In this document: in pieces, positions 6,387-13,878 of the stretch | Position numbering within the stretch: position 1 is the stretch's first letter | Layout: every line of letters begins with the position of its first letter | From: Sedimenticola sp. | Lineage (GTDB): Bacteria; Pseudomonadota; Gammaproteobacteria; Chromatiales; Chromatiaceae | Direction: 5' to 3' | DNA length: 15,662 nt | Assembly (NCBI GenBank): GCA_026197195.1 | Contig: JAPHUG010000382.1 | Coordinates: 1-15,662 of the forward strand | Translations under genes and position numbers: made by a program | The notes under the pieces: model-generated | The model's input: only the letters and a program-made list of their open reading frames with translations | The model's database searches: none | What the model was told of the DNA's origin: nothing

Positions 6387-8957
6387 CTAGGTGACCAGCC
6401 GGAGATGACAGGCTGTCTGCTTTGATCTGGCAAACCCCTCCTCACTGATCCACTCACCTAACAGGTCACTCTGCAGGTAATCCACTTTCAACTGATAGAG
6501 AAGACGACAGGTCGCCAGAGATGTCATATTACGCGCCAGGGTTTTTCTGTTCTGAGCATGGGAGACATCAATAGTGGCTCGTACCACCGCCTGATCAATA
6601 GGGTCCGTCAACAAGCCATCCAGGAAACGTTCACTGATTGTTATGCAACTGGCGTTACAACCCCGCAAGTGTGCGAAGGCACTCTGCTCCCGGGTCTGCT
6701 CATCTAAAATAACGCCGTATCCCTCTCCATGCAGGTGATTGATGACCTGTTGAAGAGGTTTGGTATTCGCACCGGACAGGGAACCACATACCGTAAACAA
6801 TATACGCTCAGGCGTAAGGAAAAAGCGTTTAAGTGCTTGATCAACCCGCTGGATAAAATCGGGCTGCAGCAGTGTCTGTTCAGTTACAGCAATGGCGAAA
6901 CGCTGGGCAGAGGCTTGTTGACCACAGAGCGTGATGACCCGCTCAATGACATGCATATCAATCTTTGCAGCCAGATCAAAGCGTTCTGCAATCGGCATAA
7001 AGGTCGAGGCATGCATCAGCAATCCATGCTTATCAGGCAGTTGTACCCGCACCTCATAGAAGGCACAGGGCCGCGCTAGCCTAATAAATAAGTCATTCTC
7101 ATCTTCTGCAGAATGCGGCGCATGATCAAGCAGACCCTCGACACTCTCCGCTAAATAGACAGGATGAAACGAGAGGGTAAATAACTTTTGGGACAGCGCC
7201 GACTCAAGGTTCTTGATCCAGCCCTGCTCTTTCTGATCAAACCCGGAGCTATCGGTCTGCTCATCAAACACATGTATTTTGTTGCGCCCCTGCAGCTTGG
7301 CAATATGGCAGGCCGCATCGGCGTTGGCTAAAACACGTTCCACTGAAAAGCTTCCCGCATCCATCATCGCCAGCCCGACGCTGCCGGTTATATCAAACGA
7401 CAAGTCTTCGTAATGGAACAGGGTTTCATCCAGAATACCGCGCAATTTTTCTGCCAGCACCAGCGCCTGTTCCAGATTGACGTTCGAGAGAATCACCACA
7501 AACTCATCACCCGCAACCCGGGCGATGATATCACTCTGTCGAACCCGCTCTTTGAGTTTATTACTGACCTCCACAAGCAGTTGATCGCCCGCGGCATGGC
7601 CTGCCTGATCATTCACTTGCTTGAACCGGTCCAGGTCAATAAACAGCAGAGCCGAAGTCTCTCCCGTACGAAACAGACGACGCGTCTCCTGTTCAAGGGC
7701 CTGTTCCAGATACTGTCGATTGAGGAGTTTGGTCAGATGGTCATGATTGACCTGCCATTTCAACTCTTCCTCAAACAAAAGCCGCTCTGATACGTCCCTG
7801 AATGCCACCACTGAGCCAATACAACGACCCTCGACCAGCCTGGGACGAATACTGCATTCAACCGGAATCGCGGCACCCTTGGCCGTCCAGAACACCGCCT
7901 CCCACTGCAGCAATTCATCGCCCAACTGATAGGCCTGATGAAGAAAGCAACAGTCGGGATCAACCGCCTTCCCAGACTGATCAGCGTAATGGAACAGCGA
8001 GTGGGCATACTGCCCGAGCAGTTTATTTTCAGATTCATACCCGAGTATCTTCAGGGCCGCCGGATTGATAAAGCTGACAACCCCTTCCTGGTTAACACCA
8101 TAGACACCCTCACCTACCGAGGTAAGTATATTGTCCAGCTGCTCTTTTTCCTGGCTGATGATTTTTCGTTGCTCACAAATACGCACCAACGCCGAAACCC
8201 GGGCCAGAAAGAGTTGACTCGATTCATTTTTGAACATGCACTCGATGGCACCTGAAGCCAGCACCGAGGAGACCAGTTCATCATCATAGCTTCCGGTTAA
8301 CACTGCCAGATCCATTCCTCGGGTTGTTACATTCGCTTTCAATTGCGCGCATAACTCGGCACCATTCTGCTCCGGCATGTAGTAATCAATAATGCCAATA
8401 TCAAATCGCTGTTGCTGCGCCTTTTGGTAAGCCTCGGAGGGGGTAGCTGCAACTTCAACGCAATAGCCTTCACGTTTTAACAGTGTGCCAAACTGAACAC
8501 GGATTGTTTTAGAGTCGTCAACCAGCAGAATCCTGATTTTATCGCTCACCTGCGGGTCAGCCTCTTCCCTCTGTCCTTCACTGTTCAGGAGCAAGGTGTT
8601 TAGATGGGTCGTGGATTCATCCATATCACCGACTTTCTGAACAATGATGAACTCTCTTTGAAACAGATCACTCACTTCTCTTGTGGCTAAATCCTGAACA
8701 ATCAGCAACAGCGGGATTTTATTACAGGGCGATTCACAGAGCAGTTTGGCCAATGATTTAAACTGGGTATTGGCCAAGGCGGGCCAACCCAGAACAATTG
8801 CCGCAGGCGGGGGGGTCTGTTGAGGTAGACAAGAGAGTCGCAGGATAGCTTGACGACAATCGTGCTCCTCCTGCAGGTCAAACCCAGGCAGATGGATCGA
8901 TCGTCTGATGCCATACCGTAGTGTGGCAGAGGGTTCAATAATGAGGATAGTGCCCAA
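6387..8957 (-). CDS. Pseudoreceiver-receiver-PAS-GGDEF-degenerate EAL protein
   Basis: An 856-residue cytosolic signalling protein. Residues 1-125 resemble a receiver (ILIIEPSATLR) but the phospho-acceptor Asp position reads VLGWPA (55-60), so it is a pseudoreceiver. Residues 140-260 are a complete receiver: Asp147/Asp148, Asp191 (IIDYYMP), Thr221, Lys243. A short helix leads to a PAS domain (about 272-395). The GGDEF domain (400-565) has AGDEF (482-486) and an RxxD inhibitory site at 473-476, so diguanylate cyclase activity is plausible. Residues 590-845 are EAL-like but key positions are lost: IAVTEQ in place of the Asn motif, FTVCGS for the Glu motif, LDEQ for the Asp-Asp motif, ITIS for the Lys motif, LARN for AEG. 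Phosphodiesterase activity is therefore unlikely. The start is TTG at 8957, directly after an in-frame TAA; no ATG fits the receiver. No transmembrane segment is seen. Confidence 0.9.
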   Translation of the reverse strand: MGTILIIEPSATLRYGIRRSIHLPGFDLQEEHDCRQAILRLSCLPQQTPPPAAIVLGWPALANTQFKSLAKLLCESPCNKIPLLLIVQDLATREVSDLFQREFIIVQKVGDMDESTTHLNTLLLNSEGQREEADPQVSDKIRILLVDDSKTIRVQFGTLLKREGYCVEVAATPSEAYQKAQQQRFDIGIIDYYMPEQNGAELCAQLKANVTTRGMDLAVLTGSYDDELVSSVLASGAIECMFKNESSQLFLARVSALVRICEQRKIISQEKEQLDNILTSVGEGVYGVNQEGVVSFINPAALKILGYESENKLLGQYAHSLFHYADQSGKAVDPDCCFLHQAYQLGDELLQWEAVFWTAKGAAIPVECSIRPRLVEGRCIGSVVAFRDVSERLLFEEELKWQVNHDHLTKLLNRQYLEQALEQETRRLFRTGETSALLFIDLDRFKQVNDQAGHAAGDQLLVEVSNKLKERVRQSDIIARVAGDEFVVILSNVNLEQALVLAEKLRGILDETLFHYEDLSFDITGSVGLAMMDAGSFSVERVLANADAACHIAKLQGRNKIHVFDEQTDSSGFDQKEQGWIKNLESALSQKLFTLSFHPVYLAESVEGLLDHAPHSAEDENDLFIRLARPCAFYEVRVQLPDKHGLLMHASTFMPIAERFDLAAKIDMHVIERVITLCGQQASAQRFAIAVTEQTLLQPDFIQRVDQALKRFFLTPERILFTVCGSLSGANTKPLQQVINHLHGEGYGVILDEQTREQSAFAHLRGCNASCITISERFLDGLLTDPIDQAVVRATIDVSHAQNRKTLARNMTSLATCRLLYQLKVDYLQSDLLGEWISEEGFARSKQTACHLRLVT

Positions 8958-9062
8958 TTATCTACCAACTCAACCGTGAAAAGGGATTAATTCTCCGGTA
9001 AATCCACGACTAAAACTGTGTCGCCAGTCATATTTGTCTGTTTTATTCGCACTCAATCTAGG

Positions 9063-9094
9063 CAAAAAAATAGCCCAGCCCGCTCAGGCTGAGC
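9063..9094 (-). terminator. Rho-independent terminator of the azoR-yceJ-yceI unit
   Basis: On the minus strand GCTCAGCC (9094-9087) pairs with GGCTGGGC (9080-9073) over eight base pairs with one U-G pair, around a six-base loop, followed by TATTTTTTT. It lies about 60 bases after the yceI stop. An imperfect palindrome at 9107-9129 sits between stop and terminator. Confidence 0.88.
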
Positions 9095-9154
9095 CATTTT
9101 CAGTAATGCACACCTGTTTAACAGGCGTGCTGCAGGGGCACATTAAGCAAATAG

Positions 9155-9730
9155 TTACTTTTTAATCCCTTCAATGGAAAGGAACACTTCCAACTCACTG
9201 GAGGCGGGTCCCAGATCTTTCGTTATACCAAAATCCTTCAACGTCAGTCGAGTGGTACCCTCAAACCCCCGACGATAACCACCCCAGGGATCCTTGCCGG
9301 CCCCAATGTGGGTAACGTCGATGGAGACCGGCTTAGTCACACCGTGTAGTGTCAGGTCGCCTTTCAGCACGGCTTTGTTGTCGCCTGTCTCCTCGAAACT
9401 AGTGCTGTTGAAAGTGATTGTTGAAAAGTCATCCACCTTGAGAAAATCTTTACTGCGAAGGTGTTTATCTCGCTCGGCATGGTTGCTATCAACACTGGCA
9501 GCATTAATGGTAACTGAGACTTTGGAGGCGGCAGGGTTCGCCTCATCATAACTGAACCCACCGCTGAAATCGTTAAACCGCCCAATCACCCAGCCATAAC
9601 CCAGATGCGAGATCTTGAATTGAACAAAGGCATGGGCCCCCTTGGTATCAATGACGTAATCATCGGCGGATACAGGTGCAGAGAGTGAGAAAGCAGCAGC
9701 CAACAGTGGAACGATGAATCTTTTTTTCAT
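9155..9730 (-). CDS. yceI: YceI family periplasmic polyisoprenoid-binding protein
   Basis: A secreted lipocalin-like protein of 191 residues, the same length as E. coli YceI. Residues 1-22 form a Sec signal peptide (KKR, hydrophobic core, cleavage near PVSA-DDY). The mature part shows the family pattern: YVIDTKGAHAFVQFKISHLGYGW at the start, the Asn-His-Ala-Glu-Arg-Asp-Lys-His-Leu-Arg-Ser stretch (83-93), LTLHGVTKPV (126-135) and GFEGTTRLTLKDFGI. Structural homologues hold an isoprenoid chain such as a quinone side chain in the barrel. The ATG at 9730 follows AAGGAGA. It starts 35 bp after the cytochrome b561 gene, the same order as E. coli yceJ-yceI, and the unit ends at the terminator 9063-9094. 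Confidence is high for the family; the ligand is inferred from homologues. Confidence 0.94.
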   Translation of the reverse strand: MKKRFIVPLLAAAFSLSAPVSADDYVIDTKGAHAFVQFKISHLGYGWVIGRFNDFSGGFSYDEANPAASKVSVTINAASVDSNHAERDKHLRSKDFLKVDDFSTITFNSTSFEETGDNKAVLKGDLTLHGVTKPVSIDVTHIGAGKDPWGGYRRGFEGTTRLTLKDFGITKDLGPASSELEVFLSIEGIKK

Positions 9731-9765
9731 GATGTCTCCTTGGATAAATCCGATAAAAATGGGGC

Positions 9766-10329
9766 TTAGTGGTCCAGAGACCGGGTACGCCCAAGCATAC
9801 GCAGCAGCGTAAGATCTCGGTCAATAAAGTGGTGTTTCAAAGCCGCCAGACCATGCAGGCTGGCCATCGCAATCAGGGTAACTGCAAGTACAAAGTGAAC
9901 CTCCCCTGCCAGGTCCTCCATGTTTTCAAAAGAAGGGACAAGTGCAGGTACGGTAAACCAGTTGAATACATCGATACCGCGCCCATCTGCCGTAGAGATA
10001 AGATAGCCACTCAGGGCTATAAAAAACAGCAACAGATACAACAGACGATGCACCCACTCCGCCAGCTTGTGTAAAATCTCCGGATCATTATCAACCGGTG
10101 CAGGCACGGGGTTTCCCAACCGCCAAACCAGTCTGAAGACCAGGAGTAACAGCATGATGACGCCCAGACTGCGGTGAATATCCGGCGCGGTCTTGTACCA
10201 GGGATCATAATAATCCAAGCCCGTCATATAGAGCCCAAGCGCAAACAGACCGATGATTAACAGCGCCATTATCCAATGGATGAAAATGCTGACCAGACCG
10301 AATTGTTTGTCGCTGTTACGTAGGTTCAT
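9766..10329 (-). CDS. yceJ: Cytochrome b561 (YceJ/CybB type)
   Basis: An inner-membrane diheme b-type cytochrome of 187 residues with four transmembrane helices (about 12-34, 52-70, 92-112, 141-163). It closely follows E. coli YceJ: SIFIHW, KTAPDIHRSLG, SGYLISTADGRGIDVFNWF and LAALKHHFIDRDLTLLRM. The four candidate heme ligands, one or two per helix, are His18, His52, His145 and His159. CybB-type proteins exchange electrons between quinol and acceptors in the membrane or periplasm. I chose the ATG at 10329 because GGGAG lies seven bases upstream and the family starts here; an upstream TTG at 10350 would add seven unusual residues. It is 37 bp downstream of azoR and 35 bp upstream of yceI, so the three are probably one operon. 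Confidence 0.93.
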   Translation of the reverse strand: MNLRNSDKQFGLVSIFIHWIMALLIIGLFALGLYMTGLDYYDPWYKTAPDIHRSLGVIMLLLLVFRLVWRLGNPVPAPVDNDPEILHKLAEWVHRLLYLLLFFIALSGYLISTADGRGIDVFNWFTVPALVPSFENMEDLAGEVHFVLAVTLIAMASLHGLAALKHHFIDRDLTLLRMLGRTRSLDH

Positions 10330-10366
10330 GGGGATACTCCCTGTTCTCAACTAACGGTCCAGTTAT

Positions 10367-10975
10367 TCAGGCCACATACCGCTCAATCGCCTGACGGGCA
10401 TTCTGCAGCCCCTTTGAACGCATCTCATCCCCCATATTGAGCCCTTCAGAGTGGATAAAGTTCACATTAGAAATTCCAATAAAATTGAAGAGGGTTTTCA
10501 GGTAAGGGGCCTGCTGATCAGACGCAGCGCCTGCGTGGATACCACCACGGGCGGTGATGATGTAGACCGGTTTATCCTCAACCAGGCCAACGGCCCCTGT
10601 GTCCGTGTAAGCAAAGGTTTTTCCGGCCATGACAATGTGATCGATATAGGCCTTCAGTGTTGAGGGTATGCCCAGGTTGTACATCGGCACGCCCAATACC
10701 ACCACGTCCGCTGTCAGGAACTCATCCACCAGCAGGTTGATCCGGTCTGCGATCACCGTCATCTCAGGAGAGTGTTGTTCGGCAGGACTCATCATGGTCG
10801 CCAGCATGGACTGGTCAAGATGGGGCAAGGGTTTACTGGCGATATCACGCTCTATAACCTGATAATCGGGGTGGGCATCAATCCATTGCTGTACAAATTG
10901 CTGGCTCAGCAGCCTTGATTCGGAGCCCTCAAGACGGGCGCTGGAATCAATATGCAGGAGTTTTTTGTGGCTCAT
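10367..10975 (-). CDS. azoR: FMN-dependent NADH:quinone oxidoreductase / azoreductase
   Basis: A cytosolic flavodoxin-like enzyme of 202 residues (E. coli AzoR has 201) that uses NADH and bound FMN for two-electron reduction of quinones and azo compounds. The phosphate-binding loop SSARLEGSESRLLS (11-24), the FMN-contact PMYNLGIPSTLKAYID (97-112) and TARGGIH (141-147) align with AzoR, as do PYLKTLFNFIGI and the C-terminal helix. The ATG at 10975 is set by GGAGA upstream, which lies inside an inverted repeat (see 10981-11012). First gene of a likely azoR-yceJ-yceI operon, 136 bp downstream of a LysR gene on the same strand. Association with two quinone/isoprenoid membrane proteins favours a quinone stress role over dye reduction (inference). 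Confidence 0.95.
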   Translation of the reverse strand: MSHKKLLHIDSSARLEGSESRLLSQQFVQQWIDAHPDYQVIERDIASKPLPHLDQSMLATMMSPAEQHSPEMTVIADRINLLVDEFLTADVVVLGVPMYNLGIPSTLKAYIDHIVMAGKTFAYTDTGAVGLVEDKPVYIITARGGIHAGAASDQQAPYLKTLFNFIGISNVNFIHSEGLNMGDEMRSKGLQNARQAIERYVA

Positions 10976-10980
10976 GTCGG

Positions 10981-11012
10981 GTTCTCCAGGTTCATTTGTT
11001 AACTTGGAGAAC
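10981..11012 (-). promoter_or_regulatory. Inverted repeat enclosing the azoR ribosome binding site
   Basis: On the coding strand, GTTCTCCAAGTT (11012-11001) and AACCTGGAGAAC (10992-10981) form a 12-position stem with one A/C mismatch and an eight-base loop. The 3' arm contains GGAGA, the only good azoR ribosome binding site, and ends five bases before the ATG. In RNA the hairpin would hide that site. As DNA it could instead be a repressor operator. Confidence 0.65.
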
Positions 11013-11014
11013 AG

Positions 11015-11047
11015 CCTATCATTATCCCAATAATTGGATTAGATAGG
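11015..11047. promoter_or_regulatory. Interrupted dyad upstream of azoR
   Basis: CCTATC (11015-11020) and GATAGG (11042-11047) are perfect inverted arms, and the middle holds CCAAT-A-ATTGG (11027-11037). The two symmetries are offset by one base. The dyad sits 40-72 bases before the azoR ATG, a place where an activator or repressor would act. No binding protein is proven. Confidence 0.45.
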
Positions 11048-11062
11048 TTTCATAGATAACTA

Positions 11063-11080
11063 TGTTCCATTAATGGAACA
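11063..11080. promoter_or_regulatory. Perfect 18-bp palindrome, likely operator
   Basis: TGTTCCATTAATGGAACA is exactly self-complementary. Within it, TTCCATTAATGGAA satisfies the T-N11-A rule of LysR-type regulator sites. It lies 88 bases before the azoR ATG and 31 bases after the stop of the LysR gene. There is no T-tract, so it is not a normal terminator. The simplest reading is a site for the neighbouring LysR protein (inference). Confidence 0.65.
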
Positions 11081-11111
11081 ATATAACCCTTCAGAACGGA
11101 GGATTAGATAA

Positions 11112-12005
11112 TCAGTGAGGCAGGTTGCCAAACTGTTTGTCCAGAAACCCAATAAATGCCCGGACCTTCGGGGTCAGGTGTCGAGGCGATGGGTAGACGG
11201 CATAAATGCCGCCCTCTCTCACCTGCCACTCATCCAATACGGCAACCAACTCACCCCGTTCAATCAAATCCTGACAATGCAGCTCTGGCAGCAGGGTAAT
11301 GGCATTTCCGATCAGACAGGCGGCCCGAATAGCACTGAGATTATTGATCGCCAGGCGGCCCTTGAGATCAACACTGACTTCGCCCTGCGCTCCCTTGAAG
11401 TTGATACTCTCATGGGTGCGCCGAGCAGTGAACAGAATAAAGTCCCGACTGGCCAACGCTTCTGGTGATTCAGGGATCCCTTCCCGCTCGAAGTACTCAG
11501 GCGTCCCGCAGACCCGCATACGACCCGAAAAGAGGCGGTGGGCCACCAGTGTCGAGTCTTCCAATACACCGGCTCGGATCGCCATATCAAACCCCTCACC
11601 CACCAGGTCAACGGTTCGATCAGAGACATCAATCTCCAGCTTAATCTCCGGATACTGTTTCAAAAAGCAGTCCGTTATCGCCGGCATAATAGAGATACCA
11701 ATATCAACCGGCATAGTGACCCGCAACAGCCCACGCGGTAACTCCTGACAGTGACTGATGGCCAGTTCAGCCTCTTCAGCCTCGGTCACCAGACGGGCAC
11801 AGCGTTCATAATAGAGCGCACCCAGTTCGGTCGGACGAACCATGCGTGTGGTTCGCTGCAGCAGTCGCGCACCCAGTCGGCTCTCAAGCTGGCTGATCTT
11901 CCGACTCACCGTCGATTTAGGCATGCCCAGGTTGGCCGCCGCTGCGGTGAAGTTTTTCGCCTCCACCACCTTTACAAAGATGACCATCTCGTTGAAATCC
12001 AGCAT
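11112..12005 (-). CDS. LysR family transcriptional regulator
   Basis: A 297-residue LTTR. The N-terminal winged helix-turn-helix is at about 2-62 (FVKVVEAKNFTAAAANLGMPKSTVSRKISQLESRLGARLLQRTTR), followed by a linker helix (63-88) and a periplasmic-binding-protein-like effector domain (about 90-290, beginning LLRVTMPVDIGISIMP). The STVSRKI recognition helix and length are standard for this group, which includes many regulators of quinone, aromatic or drug response genes. The ATG at 12005 has no strong ribosome binding site; GAGTGG is somewhat distant. The gene is followed in the same direction by azoR-yceJ-yceI and diverges from an MFS gene, either of which could be its target. The palindrome at 11063-11080 makes azoR the better candidate. 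The effector is unknown. Confidence 0.94.
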   Translation of the reverse strand: MLDFNEMVIFVKVVEAKNFTAAAANLGMPKSTVSRKISQLESRLGARLLQRTTRMVRPTELGALYYERCARLVTEAEEAELAISHCQELPRGLLRVTMPVDIGISIMPAITDCFLKQYPEIKLEIDVSDRTVDLVGEGFDMAIRAGVLEDSTLVAHRLFSGRMRVCGTPEYFEREGIPESPEALASRDFILFTARRTHESINFKGAQGEVSVDLKGRLAINNLSAIRAACLIGNAITLLPELHCQDLIERGELVAVLDEWQVREGGIYAVYPSPRHLTPKVRAFIGFLDKQFGNLPH

Positions 12006-12193
12006 CGCTATTCAGCCACTCATCGCTCTTGATTGGACCACTATACGTTACCCTATTAGCCGATGAGTCTGCCAATCTGTTTCGCTCACCAAGATCTGTC
12101 ACCGCTATAACCCCAACGGTTTACCGCTTGTTCTCAACCCAATGTGAATGGCATAGTCTGACCCTTCGTGAGCATCATCAGGCAACCACACTC

Positions 12194-13453
12194 TTGGACT
12201 CAAACCTGACACGCCGACACCTTTTTCTTTGCATTCTTTTCCCCTTTGCGCTGGGTTACTACCTCTCTTATCTGGCGCGAGTGGTGAATGCAGTGCTGGC
12301 CCCTGACCTGATTGCCGAGCTGTCACTCGATCCGGATACGTTGGGGCTGATGACGGCCTCCTATTTTGTTACTTTTGCTGCGGCCCAATTGCCACTGGGT
12401 ATGCTTCTGGATCGCTACAATCCGGCCAGGATCGAAGCCGGGCTACTATTGATCGCCGCAGCCGGTGCCCTGCTGTTTGCGTTCGGCAACACGACCTGGG
12501 ACTTGATCATCGGCAGAGGGCTGATTGGACTAGGGGTTTCGGCTTGCCTGATGGCCGCCTTCAAGACGTTTACTGTCTGGTTCAAACCGGAAAAACTCCC
12601 CCTGTTGAATGGCGTTATACTCGCTTCCGGTGGACTGGGCGCCCTGACCGCAACAGCGCCTGTCCAGGCTGCGCTCACCCTGACTGACTGGCGCGGTGTC
12701 TTCATCCTACTGGCCGGCCTGATGATGGTTTCATCCATCACTCTTTTCCTGCTGGTACCCAATCAACCCACTGAAAGCACAACCAAAGAGACTCTGCAGG
12801 GACAAGTAGAGGGGCTGCGATCTATCCTGACAGATCGGTTTTTCTGGATGATCGCACCGCTTACCATGCTATCTCAATCCTCATTTATCGCTATTCAGAG
12901 CTTGTGGGCAGGCCCCTGGCTACAGGACATCGGCCAGCTTGAACGGGCGGCAATGGCCGATACCCTGTTGATTACAGCAGCTGCCATGGTGGCAGGTTTT
13001 CTGATTATGGGGACGCTGGCAGAACGACTGGCACGGATCGGATTGCCTCCCATCCTGCTCTCTGCTGGGGGGATGCTGCTGTTTCAACTGATACAGCTGC
13101 TGATCATCCTGGAACCGGCCGAACAGGCCCTCTCTCTGACCTGGCTGGCCTTCGGTTTTTTTGGCACCACGGGAATTATTCAATACGCGGTGCTTTCACA
13201 GCACTACCCGCGCCATTTGGCAGGACGGGTCAACACCGCCATGAACCTGCTGGTGTTCGTCTCTATCTTTCTGCTTCAGTACACCATTGGCATCATCATA
13301 AATCTCTGGCCCGAAGTCGCTCCAGGTCGCTACCTCGGTATTGCTTACCAGGCCGCCTTTGGTTTTGTACTGCTCCTGCAAGCAACCGCCTTTATCTGGT
13401 TCAGCTGGTCCTACTACCGGCACAAGCAAATACGTGAATTGAACGACCGATAG
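12194..13453 (+). CDS. MFS transporter (start uncertain, non-ATG)
   Basis: An inner-membrane major facilitator of about 419 residues with 12 predicted helices. The first helix begins at LFLCILFPFALGYYLSYLAR (10-29). A motif A-like loop, LGMLLDRYNPAR (68-79), follows helix 2, and a central polar loop (PNQPTESTTKETLQ) separates the halves; the second half has a weaker motif A (GTLAERLARIG). The substrate is unknown. No in-frame ATG precedes helix 1. I use the TTG at 12194, which gives a short N-tail typical of MFS proteins and leaves 188 bp to the divergent LysR gene. Other possible TTG starts are 12128 and 12029; the 55 extra residues of the longest form look unlike protein from this family. 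Ribosome binding is weak for all. Family confidence is high; the start is not. Confidence 0.85.
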   Translation: MDSNLTRRHLFLCILFPFALGYYLSYLARVVNAVLAPDLIAELSLDPDTLGLMTASYFVTFAAAQLPLGMLLDRYNPARIEAGLLLIAAAGALLFAFGNTTWDLIIGRGLIGLGVSACLMAAFKTFTVWFKPEKLPLLNGVILASGGLGALTATAPVQAALTLTDWRGVFILLAGLMMVSSITLFLLVPNQPTESTTKETLQGQVEGLRSILTDRFFWMIAPLTMLSQSSFIAIQSLWAGPWLQDIGQLERAAMADTLLITAAAMVAGFLIMGTLAERLARIGLPPILLSAGGMLLFQLIQLLIILEPAEQALSLTWLAFGFFGTTGIIQYAVLSQHYPRHLAGRVNTAMNLLVFVSIFLLQYTIGIIINLWPEVAPGRYLGIAYQAAFGFVLLLQATAFIWFSWSYYRHKQIRELNDR

Positions 13454-13525
13454 TCCAGCGATGGTTGAGGCACATCGCGCGCTGCTTTAGGATAGTCAGT
13501 TACAATAAGTAAACCCGGCGGACAG

Positions 13526-13861
13526 ATGAAAGCAAAACTCCGACTTCAGATTCGATTCAACGACACCGTTATTGGGCCAGGTAAAATTGCGTTACTGGAA
13601 TCGGTCAACGATACGGGTAGTATCTCCGGTGCGGGAAAGGCCTGTGGCATGACATTTCGTCGCGCCTGGCAATTGATTGAGACCGTCCAGGAGGCACTGG
13701 GGCAGGCCCTGGTTGAGACCACGGTTGGCGGGAAAGGAGGGGGAGGCGCAACCTTGACGCCTTTTGCTGTCAAACTCATAGCCGAGTATCGACGACTGGA
13801 AACCGAGGCCTACAACTCTGCCCCACCGCTATTTGAGTTATTGAACAAATCCAAAAACTAA
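13526..13861 (+). CDS. ModE-type winged helix-turn-helix regulator
   Basis: An 111-residue DNA-binding protein equal to the N-terminal domain of ModE, without the molybdate-binding TOBE/Mop domains. Features are the GPGKIALLESVNDTGSIS helix start (17-34), the turn and recognition helix AGKACGMTFRRAWQLIETV (36-54), the glycine-rich wing VGGKGGGGATLTPF (67-80) and a final dimerisation helix (82-95). Such stand-alone proteins are often called LysR-like or ModE-like and occur near molybdenum or redox genes, but no molybdenum gene is in this window. The ATG at 13526 has GGCGGA about five bases upstream. It lies 72 bp after the MFS gene on the same strand and may be co-transcribed. It cannot sense molybdate through the usual domain. 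Confidence 0.9.
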   Translation: MKAKLRLQIRFNDTVIGPGKIALLESVNDTGSISGAGKACGMTFRRAWQLIETVQEALGQALVETTVGGKGGGGATLTPFAVKLIAEYRRLETEAYNSAPPLFELLNKSKN

Positions 13862-13878
13862 CGGCATGGCCTGTTCAC

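Noticed and set aside
6387..7190. Active c-di-GMP phosphodiesterase domain
   Set aside because: Most EAL-domain metal and substrate ligands are replaced, so activity is not claimed.
7413..7790. 125-residue open frame antisense to the GGDEF protein
   Set aside because: It is a shadow of a strongly supported gene on the other strand, with no recognisable domain. The same applies to 6729-7079, 7938-8255 and 11299-11748.
10330..10350. TTG start at 10350 for cytochrome b561
   Set aside because: The ATG at 10329 has GGGAG at correct spacing and matches the E. coli YceJ N-terminus.
11063..11080. Terminator for the LysR gene
   Set aside because: A perfect palindrome with no T-tract on either side; an operator is the better reading.
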